DNA of 64,000 nucleotides. Source: Ralstonia sp. 25mfcol4.1. GTDB lineage: Bacteria; Pseudomonadota; Gammaproteobacteria; Burkholderiales; Burkholderiaceae. The position numbers were made by a program, and so were the translations under genes. Positions within the stretch are counted from its first letter, which is position 1; each line of letters begins with the position of its first letter. The notes under the pieces were generated by a model. The model was given only the letters and a program-made list of their open reading frames with translations. It was not told the origin of the DNA and made no database searches. This document shows positions 1 to 8,241 of the stretch, piece after piece. The DNA is taken from assembly GCF_900104095.1 (NCBI RefSeq), contig NZ_FNJO01000008.1, forward strand, positions 1 to 64,000. Direction: 5' to 3'.

Positions 1-431
1 AGCGTGCCTGGAGATGAAGGTGACGCCGCATGTGGCGCAAAACACCTCGGGTCGGCGCTCGGCAGTTCCCGATGCCATTGCTTGCAGCCCCGGCTATGCC
101 GTCTCGCAGCAAAAGCGCAAGCTGATCGAGCAAGGCTTTGGATGGGTCAAGACGGTCGGACGCATGCGCCAGGTGATGGTGCGCGGATTGAAGCGAGTCG
201 ATCAGATGTTCGTCCTGAGCATGGCCGCCTACAACCTCGTGCGCATGCGTTCGCTGGGACAAATCCGTCCGCAGTTGCGGTAATCGGGGAAATGAAGCCG
301 CAAACTGGTGCCCAGCAGCCGAAAAACTCGATTCAGCGGTGCGCGGCTTCCGGATTGTGAAACCAGACAGTACTCACCTGCACAGGCGAAAAGCATACCG
401 CTTGTGCGGGGAGTACTTCAGCAGCCTGCTA
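1..431 (+). mobile_element. Right-hand part of an IS5-type insertion sequence
   Basis: The segment carries the C-terminal end of a DDE transposase followed by a 3' untranslated stretch. It appears to finish at about 431 with a terminal sequence ending CAGCAGCCTGCTA, immediately followed by G so that a CTAG (429-432) sits on the junction. Ends of this form and CTAG-type targets are typical of IS5-superfamily elements. The left end lies outside the window, so the inverted-repeat partner and target duplication cannot be checked. Directly after 431 the reading frame becomes an ordinary lipoprotein gene, which supports the boundary. Confidence 0.7.
2..283 (+). CDS. IS5-family transposase, C-terminal fragment (cut by window start)
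   Basis: The frame is open from the first base of the window, so the gene starts upstream and about 93 C-terminal residues are visible. The segment VTPHVAQNTSGRRSA followed by GYAVSQ, IEQGFGWVKTVG and a final AAYNLVRM is the usual C-terminal block of IS5/IS1182-like DDE transposases. It includes the region around the last catalytic glutamate (E in IEQGFGW). The enzyme would catalyse cut-and-paste movement of the element ending near 431. The visible part has no frameshift, so the copy may be intact. Assignment to a precise IS subgroup is not possible from this fragment. Confidence 0.85.
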   Translation, partial: ACLEMKVTPHVAQNTSGRRSAVPDAIACSPGYAVSQQKRKLIEQGFGWVKTVGRMRQVMVRGLKRVDQMFVLSMAAYNLVRMRSLGQIRPQLR

Positions 432-2012
432 GCGCTGCTGGCGCTCTGCGCCTGCGCGCCCAACCGCGCTTATCGCACCCACCTGGTGGATCCCGGACAG
501 GACCGGCGCTGCGAGCGCCCGGGTATCGGCACGACGGGCGCCCCGCCGCCCATGCCCGAGGGTTGCGCCCAGGTTTCGCCGGAAGCGGTAAGTGGCCTGT
601 ACGAACTGCATTTCGTCGAGTTCGACGACCAGGGCTGGCTGTTTCCCGATGCGGGGCCGACGCCGGCGGTGGCCGATGCGCTCTCGCTCGCCCCGTCGGA
701 CCAGATCGAGCATCTGATGACGCGGCTGCGGTCGCTGCTGGCGCAGCGCAAGGACTTGAGCATCGTGGTGTTCGTGCACGGCTGGAAGCACAACGCGCAG
801 GCCGATGACGCCAATGTGCAGGAATTCCGCGCCTTGCTGGAAGCGGCCGGTGCCGAGGAGCGCGACCGCGCGGGGGCCGGCGGCAATCCCAGAACGGTGG
901 TGGGCGTCTATGTGGCGTGGCGGGGCAAGTCCTGGTCGATACCGGACCCCGTGCTGAGCCTGACGTTCTGGGCGCGCAAGGAAGCCGCGCGGCGCGTGTC
1001 GATCGGATCGGCGCGCGAACTGTTCGCACGACTGCGCTCGCTGCGCACGTACTACAACCAGCTGCTGCCCGACGAAGACCCGGGCGCGGCCCCGGCGCCC
1101 GCGGCGGCGGCGGTCAGGGCGCCGGTGGTCGAACAGACCGGCGCATCGTCCGAGCAGGGCTCCCGGCGCCCGCGTATCCGCACGCTGATGATCGGCCATA
1201 GCTTCGGCGGGCTGATCCTCTATGCGGCCATGTCTGGACCGCTGATCGAATCGCTGAGCGCCCAGCGCGACCTGGCCCGCCCGGGCGTCAGGCCGGCCCC
1301 GCCGGAGCGGCCGGCGGACATGATCCTGCTGATCAATCCCGCCTTCGAGGCGTCGCGCTACGAGGCGCTCGACCATGTTTCCAGGCGCTACGCGCCGCCC
1401 ACCTTCCAGCCGCCACTGCTGGTGTCGGTGACTTCGACCAAGGACTGGGCGACGGCCATCGCGTTTCCGATCGGGCGTTCCGTCAATACGCTGTTCGAGC
1501 GCGAGACCACGCCGGAGCAAGGCACGGCCATGAAGAAGACCCCCGGCCATATCGACCAGTACCTGACCCACCGGCTACGCGCGCACGCGCCCGGTCCGGT
1601 GCCGGTGCCGGTGCCGGTGACGGAAGGCGCGGAGAAAGCCGGCGCCCCGGCCGGGGCGGACAACGCGCAGTGCCCGGGCTGGAAGTCCGAGGCTGAACTG
1701 AAGGCGCTGCATGGCGATGCGCTGGGCCAGGCGGTGCGCCTGAACAAGACACGCGAAGCGCAGAACGCCGCCGCATTCTTCCAGCAGAACCTGGGGCCGG
1801 ATCATCTGCTGAAGCCCGACTGGACGCGCACGTTCTGCGGCGGCAGCTACCTGACGATGGCCCACGGCGGCGGCGGGACCATGCGGGCCAATGCGATGGT
1901 CTGGAATATCCAGGTGGACGGCGATGTCATCCGTAACCACGACGACGTGATGAACCCGGTATTCCGCGCGTTCATGCGGCAGCTTTACAGCGACGTGTCG
2001 ACGCATCCGTGA
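339..2012 (+). CDS. Alpha/beta-hydrolase-fold lipoprotein with an IS-derived N-terminus
   Basis: The 557-residue frame encodes a predicted envelope lipoprotein with an alpha/beta-hydrolase fold. It shows a VVFVHGW oxyanion-hole strand near residue 148, a GHSFGG nucleophile elbow near residue 286 and a lipobox around LALLALCAC (Cys37 or Cys39). Substrate is unknown; similar Burkholderiales proteins are annotated only as hypothetical or esterase-like. A run of GGTGCC repeats near 1597 encodes a PVPVPVPV linker. The first 31 codons, up to the LL of FSSLLALL, lie inside the insertion sequence, so the original start and signal-peptide N-terminus have been replaced. ATG 339, GTG 357 or TTG 402 could each initiate; none has a clear Shine-Dalgarno sequence. 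It may be expressed from IS read-through or be inactive. Confidence 0.6.
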   Translation: MRGFRIVKPDSTHLHRRKAYRLCGEYFSSLLALLALCACAPNRAYRTHLVDPGQDRRCERPGIGTTGAPPPMPEGCAQVSPEAVSGLYELHFVEFDDQGWLFPDAGPTPAVADALSLAPSDQIEHLMTRLRSLLAQRKDLSIVVFVHGWKHNAQADDANVQEFRALLEAAGAEERDRAGAGGNPRTVVGVYVAWRGKSWSIPDPVLSLTFWARKEAARRVSIGSARELFARLRSLRTYYNQLLPDEDPGAAPAPAAAAVRAPVVEQTGASSEQGSRRPRIRTLMIGHSFGGLILYAAMSGPLIESLSAQRDLARPGVRPAPPERPADMILLINPAFEASRYEALDHVSRRYAPPTFQPPLLVSVTSTKDWATAIAFPIGRSVNTLFERETTPEQGTAMKKTPGHIDQYLTHRLRAHAPGPVPVPVPVTEGAEKAGAPAGADNAQCPGWKSEAELKALHGDALGQAVRLNKTREAQNAAAFFQQNLGPDHLLKPDWTRTFCGGSYLTMAHGGGGTMRANAMVWNIQVDGDVIRNHDDVMNPVFRAFMRQLYSDVSTHP

Positions 2013-2209
2013 TGCCTCGGCCCCATGCGCCCGGGTCGGGCGCTGCCGGGGCCGGACTTAAGCATCGGCTTACCTATGCCATCCCCCGGCGGGGGCGATC
2101 GGCGCGAGGCCACGGCCATTCCGGCCATTCCTGCCGACGTCATCTTTTCACCGATACCGTTGTCGGCCATTTGCGGACGGCGCGTCGCACGCCCCCACAC
2201 TAGTATCCA

Positions 2210-2252
2210 GATGCGACCTGCCACGCAAGACAGCCTGATGCGACTTGCGTGG
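2210..2252. promoter_or_regulatory. Inverted and direct repeats upstream of the PhoD-like gene
   Basis: CCACGCAAG (2221-2229) is mirrored exactly by CTTGCGTGG (2244-2252) with a 14-base spacer. GATGCGAC is repeated directly at 2210-2217 and 2238-2245. The arrangement lies 48-90 bases before the phosphatase start and could be an operator or a leader hairpin. No regulator can be named and no clear Pho box was seen. Confidence 0.35.
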
Positions 2253-2299
2253 CATCCCGTCCCTGGCTGTCCATGTCCCCACATACCGGAAAAACAGTC

Positions 2300-4315
2300 A
2301 TGGACCGTCGTCATTTTCTCAAGCTGGGAGGTTTTCTTACCGTTTCCGTTGCCGCCGGCGGGCTTGCCGCCTGCGGTGGTGGCGGAGGCGGGGACGATCA
2401 ACCGCCCGATACCGGCAATCCCGAAAACTTCAACTTCGTCCACGGCGTGGCCTCGGGCGACCCGCGACCCGACAGCGTGATCGTATGGACACGCGTCGAG
2501 GGCAGCAATGGCAAACGGCCCGTGGTGGTGCGGCTGCAGGTGTCCACGCAGGCGGATTTTCCGCCGCAGAGCCTGCTCGTGAACCAGCCCCTGATGGCAC
2601 GCCCCGAATGGGACTACACGATCCGCAACAAGGTCACGGGGCTGACGGCGGGTGGGCGGTATTACTACCGCTTCCTGCTCGGCAACCGGGCCAGCACCGT
2701 TGGCCGCACCCGCACGGCGGCCCCGGCCGGCACCGCGCTGGCTCAACTGCGCTTTGCCTTCGTGAGCTGCCAGGACTGGAACGCCAACCATTGGGCCGGC
2801 ATGGAAGAGCTGGCGCAGCAGGATCTGGACTTCATCGTCCACGTGGGCGACTACGTCTACGAAGCAGTGCCGGGCGGCTCGCGCGCCGGCAACGTCGAGG
2901 ACCGGCACACCGTGCTGAAGTTGCCCAACGGCACCGTGCTGCCCGATGGCAGTGTCTATGCCACCACGCTCGACGACTATCGCTACCTGTACCGCAGCTA
3001 TCGGAACGATTCCCGGCTGCAGGCGTTGCACGCGGCGGCGCCAATGATCGCGATCTGGGATGACCACGAGTTTTCCGACAACTGCTGGCAGGACCGTCAG
3101 ACCTACGCCGCCAATGACGACCTCACGCCGCGTACCGCGCGTCGGCGTGCCGCCAACCAGGCCTGGTTCGAATACATGCCGGCCGATGTCAGCTTCGATC
3201 CGGGCAATCCATCGTTCCAGGACATCCAGATCTACCGCTCGTTCACGTTTGGCAATCTGGCCACCCTGATGATGACGGACGAACGCCTGTACCGTGCGGA
3301 CCATGTCATTACCGAGGAATCGGTGGGTGGTTCGGTCGGCAGCCGGTACCTGGTGGCCGCCGACAAGCTGGCCTCGGCCGAAGCCGCCAAGATATCGGCC
3401 GCGGGCGGGGCGCTGACGCCCGTGTCGATGCTCGGTGACACCCAGCGGGCGTGGTGGCAGGACAGGGTGGGCGGCGCCAACACCACCTGGAAGCTCTGGG
3501 GCAACGAGCTGGCGATGCTGCGGATGCAGGTGGATGTCACGCAAGCCGTATCGACCCTGATCGCACGGGCGCTGGTATCGTCGAACGGCGCGCTGGCATC
3601 GGTCGAAAACGCGCTGGCAACGGCACTGGCCGGCGATCTCGCGGCGGCGCGAACGGCGGGCACCTATGCCGGGCTGGCCTATACGGCGCTACGCAACGTC
3701 CTGTCGCAGGCCGGCATCAACGCGGCCACCTTCGATGCGAACGTCAGGCCATTCATCGAGTCGCGCCTGCCGCCCGTTTCGCTACTGGGCAAGATGATTC
3801 TCAATGCCGACCAGTGGGACGGCTTCAATGCCGAGCGCAAGAACCTGATGGCGTTCCTGAAAACCCACAACGTGCGCAACGTCGTGGCGCTGAGCGGCGA
3901 CATCCACGCGTTCTTTGGCGGCCAGGTGATGGACGACTACGACGCCGCCAGCCCTGCGCCGGTCATGGTGGATCTGGTCACTGCCGGGCTGTCGAGCAAC
4001 ACGCTGCTGAGTTCCGTGCGCAAGCTCGTGGATAACGACCAGGCGTTCGCGGCCCTGCGCGACCTGATCTACAGCAATGTGGGCGGCACGGTGACCGACA
4101 CCCTGGACAGCACGCTGCGCACGTTCAACCCGTGGCTGCGGCATGTGAACACCAACGCGGAAGGGTACGCAATCGTGACCCTGACGCCCGACAAGCTCAG
4201 TTGCACCTTCCACGTGATGCAGCGGCTTTCGGGGGGCACGGCACCGTCCCCGGCGACGGCAAGCACCAGGGTTCTGGAGGTTGCGGCGAATACGGCGGAC
4301 GTGAGCGTGGTCTAG
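2300..4315 (+). CDS. phoD: PhoD-like alkaline phosphatase / phosphodiesterase
   Basis: The 671-residue protein hydrolyses phosphate esters outside the cytoplasm. It begins MDRRHFLK, a twin-arginine signal, followed by a hydrophobic stretch and a lipobox LAAC at residues 22-25, so Tat export and lipid anchoring are likely. The PhoD N-terminal domain is visible as HGVASGDPRPDSVIVWTRV. The metallophosphatase core follows with FVSCQDW, DFIVHVGDYVYE, IAIWDDHEFSDN, WGNELAM and VVALSGDIHAFFGG, which supply the Asp, His and Asn metal ligands typical of Fe/Ca PhoD enzymes. I chose ATG 2300 rather than an upstream in-frame start at 2249 because only the downstream start places the RR motif at the N-terminus. 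The C-terminal half has an Ala-rich insertion (around 3540-3700). Confidence 0.9.
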   Translation: MDRRHFLKLGGFLTVSVAAGGLAACGGGGGGDDQPPDTGNPENFNFVHGVASGDPRPDSVIVWTRVEGSNGKRPVVVRLQVSTQADFPPQSLLVNQPLMARPEWDYTIRNKVTGLTAGGRYYYRFLLGNRASTVGRTRTAAPAGTALAQLRFAFVSCQDWNANHWAGMEELAQQDLDFIVHVGDYVYEAVPGGSRAGNVEDRHTVLKLPNGTVLPDGSVYATTLDDYRYLYRSYRNDSRLQALHAAAPMIAIWDDHEFSDNCWQDRQTYAANDDLTPRTARRRAANQAWFEYMPADVSFDPGNPSFQDIQIYRSFTFGNLATLMMTDERLYRADHVITEESVGGSVGSRYLVAADKLASAEAAKISAAGGALTPVSMLGDTQRAWWQDRVGGANTTWKLWGNELAMLRMQVDVTQAVSTLIARALVSSNGALASVENALATALAGDLAAARTAGTYAGLAYTALRNVLSQAGINAATFDANVRPFIESRLPPVSLLGKMILNADQWDGFNAERKNLMAFLKTHNVRNVVALSGDIHAFFGGQVMDDYDAASPAPVMVDLVTAGLSSNTLLSSVRKLVDNDQAFAALRDLIYSNVGGTVTDTLDSTLRTFNPWLRHVNTNAEGYAIVTLTPDKLSCTFHVMQRLSGGTAPSPATASTRVLEVAANTADVSVV

Positions 4316-4371
4316 CGCCTGCGTGCCGGGGCGGGGCGGGCGGCCCTGCCTTCGCCCCGGGCCGGGCTGCT

Positions 4372-5187
4372 TTACTGGGCCGCAGCGTTTGCGGCCGAAC
4401 CGGCCACCGGCGGCACGGCGCCCGCCGTGGGTACGGCGGGCGCGGCCGTTGCGGCGGGGGCGGCGGGCGCCACGGCGCCTGTCGGGGCGACCCGTTCCAT
4501 GAAGAACGCGCCGCGCAGCTTCGCCGCCGCCGCGCGCGTGCTTTCATCCACCGCGCGCATCAGGTTGTCGTACTCGGGTGCCTGGTCCCAGTCGCCCTTG
4601 GCATTCGCATAGGTGTCCACGCGCTCATACCATTCGAGACGATTGGTCGACAGGTCGATCAGCTGTCCGGTCAGGGCGACGTAGCCCTCCGGTGCGCCCT
4701 GCGGCATGAAGGCGTAGTAGGACCGGACGGTGCCCAGCGAGCGTGCCGTCACGAGCAGCAGCTTGTCGGCCTTGTATTTTTTCGCCAGCGGGCGATAGTC
4801 GCGCACGGCCATGCCTTCGCCGGAGCCTTCGGTGAATTTCGGGATCGTTTCCGTATCGATCGGCTCCGCGATCATGACAACCGGGATCTGGCGCGATTCC
4901 AGGCCCTTGCGGAACGCTTCGGGCAGGCCGCTCACCATCGTGAAGTCCTGCTTCTGCAGGCGGTCGACGATGGCCTTGGCGTTGGCGCGGTTGATCACGA
5001 CGTCCAGCAAGCCCTGGTTGCCCAGCATGACCTGACCCGGCTCGGGCATTTTCTCGATGGCGACGGCCACCACGCGATCCTTGTTGTCGAACAAGGCGCG
5101 GGTGGCGGGAATTGGCTTCTGCACCGTGGCGCAGCCCGCCAGAACACTCGCGCCCAGCACCAGCGCGACCAGATAACGACGACCCAT
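4372..5187 (-). CDS. Hypothetical lipoprotein
   Basis: The 271-residue product starts with a short basic n-region and a hydrophobic stretch ending in the lipobox LAGC (Cys19), so it is a predicted lipoprotein. The mature part is a single alpha/beta domain that I do not recognise as an enzyme. It ends in a low-complexity Ala/Pro/Val tail of about 45 residues. A purine-rich Shine-Dalgarno (AGGAGAG, complement of 5194-5200) precedes ATG. It is convergent with phoD. Homologous proteins in Burkholderiales carry no experimental function that I can name; a role in envelope assembly would be guesswork. Confidence 0.7.
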   Translation of the reverse strand: MGRRYLVALVLGASVLAGCATVQKPIPATRALFDNKDRVVAVAIEKMPEPGQVMLGNQGLLDVVINRANAKAIVDRLQKQDFTMVSGLPEAFRKGLESRQIPVVMIAEPIDTETIPKFTEGSGEGMAVRDYRPLAKKYKADKLLLVTARSLGTVRSYYAFMPQGAPEGYVALTGQLIDLSTNRLEWYERVDTYANAKGDWDQAPEYDNLMRAVDESTRAAAAKLRGAFFMERVAPTGAVAPAAPAATAAPAVPTAGAVPPVAGSAANAAAQ

Positions 5188-5296
5188 GAAGCTCTCTCCT
5201 TATGGTGGGATAGATACGGGTCGGTTAACGGCCGTGCGGGATGGAATCCAGACCCCAAGAAAGAGGGGAGTGCTATTTGCGCAATGTCACGGTGCG

Positions 5297-5331
5297 AAAA
5301 AAAGCGACGAGGCCATCCTCGTCGCATTTTC
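5297..5331 (-). terminator. Rho-independent terminator of gdhA
   Basis: A perfect 9-bp stem GCGACGAGG (5304-5312) and CCTCGTCGC (5317-5325) with a CCAT loop is flanked by seven A on the left and ATTTTCTT on the right. Read on the minus strand it gives a GC stem followed by a U-run about 55 bases past the gdhA stop. The right-hand T-rich flank makes it potentially bidirectional. Confidence 0.9.
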
Positions 5332-5384
5332 TTCAGTTTTGGGGCCAACGGGCCCGATCCGCGCCGGGACCGCCGGCTTGCCCG

Positions 5385-6728
<1,344 letters not shown>

Positions 6729-7119
6729 AATGTCTCAGTCTTGTCTTCTGGGCTGTTGTGGCGCCGGCAACCTGGCCGCAGAGGCTGGAAACCGGGCCGT
6801 CCTGGAATGGCGCATCGTTGGGCGCCGCGGCATGCGTCCTGGTGGGAAACCTGGCCGGAAGGGCGGAGGTCGACAGATGCGGTCAATGTCCGAACATTGA
6901 GGCTTGCGGCTGGATGTCTCGAACAGGCACGAAGCCTAGCACCAGAATGGGGCAAAACTCATCAAAAACATGATGCCGCCGCCATGTTGAATGGCGCCGG
7001 CGTTCGACGCGAGCGACGGAAAGTGGACGGTTCGTGGCAGGCGTAACCTGGCGGAAATTGGCGCCACGACGCCGTGCTAGCATGGCCCGGTTTGCTGCCG
7101 CGCCATACCGACCCATCCC
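6729..7119. other. Intergenic region between divergent gdhA and J-domain gene
   Basis: About 390 bases hold no supported gene; the open frames here are short, overlapping and lack ribosome sites. It must contain the promoters of both divergent genes. I do not see a confident -35/-10 pair or an extended palindrome. Confidence 0.5.
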
Positions 7120-7692
7120 ATGACTACCCTCTACGCGACGCTTGGCGTCGAGTCCGACGCCACCCTCGAAGAGATCAAGCGCGCCTATCGCCGCGCCGCC
7201 ATGAAGTGGCATCCGGACCGCAATCCGGGTCGGGAAGCCGAGGCCCATGCGGCGTTCCAGCAGATTCGCGACGCCTACTCCATCTTGTCCGATGCCGAGC
7301 AGCGGCAGGTCTACGACGACGTCTTCGAACGGGAAATGCGCCGCTGGGAGGCCGAGCACGCCGAGCAGGCGGCCCAGGAGCAGGAGGCCCAGGAAGCCGC
7401 CCGGCGCGTCGCGCAGGAACACTACGAGAAGATGGTAGCCATCGCCATGCGCTTTGCCGATGACGGGCACGGCCGCGACGTGCTGTTTGGCGTGCTGCTG
7501 GGCCGGGACTGCGAGCCGGACCTCGCCGGCCGCATCGCGGACAGCGTCTGGGCCCTGCACGAGTCACGCAAGCCGGTGGTCGAACCCGAGGCCACTGAGG
7601 CCACCCTGCAACCGGATGCCCACAGCCACCGCGCGGACAAGCCAGCCGGCGCATTCGAATCGTTCTGGGACGGCCTGTTCAGGTTTCGCTGA
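7120..7692 (+). CDS. J-domain (DnaJ-like) co-chaperone protein
   Basis: The 190-residue protein has an N-terminal J domain (residues 3-70) with the HPD tripeptide in WHPDRNPG and a helix IV ending DAEQRQVYDDVF, so it should stimulate the ATPase of an Hsp70. There is no G/F region, zinc finger or DnaJ C-terminal domain. Instead an Ala/Glu/Gln-rich helical segment (about 75-110) leads to an unassigned C-terminal part. It is therefore a type III J protein rather than DnaJ itself. The gene is monocistronic and ends at a strong hairpin terminator. Confidence 0.85.
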   Translation: MTTLYATLGVESDATLEEIKRAYRRAAMKWHPDRNPGREAEAHAAFQQIRDAYSILSDAEQRQVYDDVFEREMRRWEAEHAEQAAQEQEAQEAARRVAQEHYEKMVAIAMRFADDGHGRDVLFGVLLGRDCEPDLAGRIADSVWALHESRKPVVEPEATEATLQPDAHSHRADKPAGAFESFWDGLFRFR

Positions 7693-7696
7693 GCAT

Positions 7697-7727
7697 AAAA
7701 AAACCGCGTCCCGAAGGACGCGGTAAA
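7697..7727. terminator. Bidirectional intrinsic terminator between convergent genes
   Basis: CCGCGTCC (7704-7711), loop CGAA and GGACGCGG (7716-7723) form a perfect 8-bp stem with a stable tetraloop. Seven A precede it and TAAAA follows, so the better U-run is on the minus strand, terminating the small secreted-protein gene at 7778-8080. It lies directly after the stop of the J-domain gene. Confidence 0.85.
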
Positions 7728-7777
7728 AGTCTCATCTCGCTGAGAACAAAGCAGAAAAGAAGCAGGGCGCAGGCCGA

Positions 7778-8080
7778 TCAGGCGCTGTGGGCCGGCGGCG
7801 CCGACACGCCGGTGCGGTCGCGTCCGGCGATGGTGCGGGCGCCGTCGGTGTACGGGTCCGGCTTGCGCGTGCCATAGGCGCCCTCGCTGTAGACGTCGCG
7901 CTTTTCCAGGACATTGGCGCCCTCGGTAAAGACGTCGCGGGGGCCGTTGTGCATCGTGTAGCCGTAGCGGTCGGCATCGACACCGCGGTCTTGCATGCCA
8001 TGGCCCGATTGCGCGGCAGCGAGCGTGCAGGCGCAGAGCATCGTGGAGGCAAGCAGGGATTTGATCGTGTAGTTGTGCAT
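7778..8080 (-). CDS. Small secreted protein with degenerate DPYTDGA-type repeats
   Basis: The 100-residue product has a signal peptide (hydrophobic stretch ending LAAAQS near residue 25). The mature part is built from related units: RDVFTEGAN, RDVYSEGAY, PDPYTDGAR and a degenerate last copy. Proteins of this sort are common as hypothetical periplasmic proteins in Burkholderiales, with no known role. The gene is followed by a terminator. It is preceded by an 11-G homopolymer about 36 bases before the start, which could affect promoter spacing. Confidence 0.7.
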   Translation of the reverse strand: MHNYTIKSLLASTMLCACTLAAAQSGHGMQDRGVDADRYGYTMHNGPRDVFTEGANVLEKRDVYSEGAYGTRKPDPYTDGARTIAGRDRTGVSAPPAHSA

Positions 8081-8115
8081 TTCTGGTCTTCAACAGATTG
8101 GGTGGACGGGGCGTC

Positions 8116-8126
8116 GGGGGGGGGGG
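8116..8126. repeat. Homopolymeric G tract (11 G)
   Basis: Eleven consecutive G lie in the upstream region of the small secreted-protein gene on the minus strand. Tracts of this length are prone to slippage. Confidence 0.8.
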
Positions 8127-8241
8127 TGGGTGGACGCGCCGTCCGGAACGCCTTGTGGGCGATGTCGCATCGGAGTGGTGCGGCACGGGACGAAGTGTAG
8201 GTCGCCCCATTCATTCCTGTGATGATTTAACAAACCATTTA

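Noticed and set aside
429-1571. Long minus-strand open frame opposite the lipoprotein hydrolase
   Set aside because: It is Arg/Gln/His-rich, lacks a family match and ribosome site, and mirrors a gene with clear hydrolase motifs; long antisense frames are common at this GC content.
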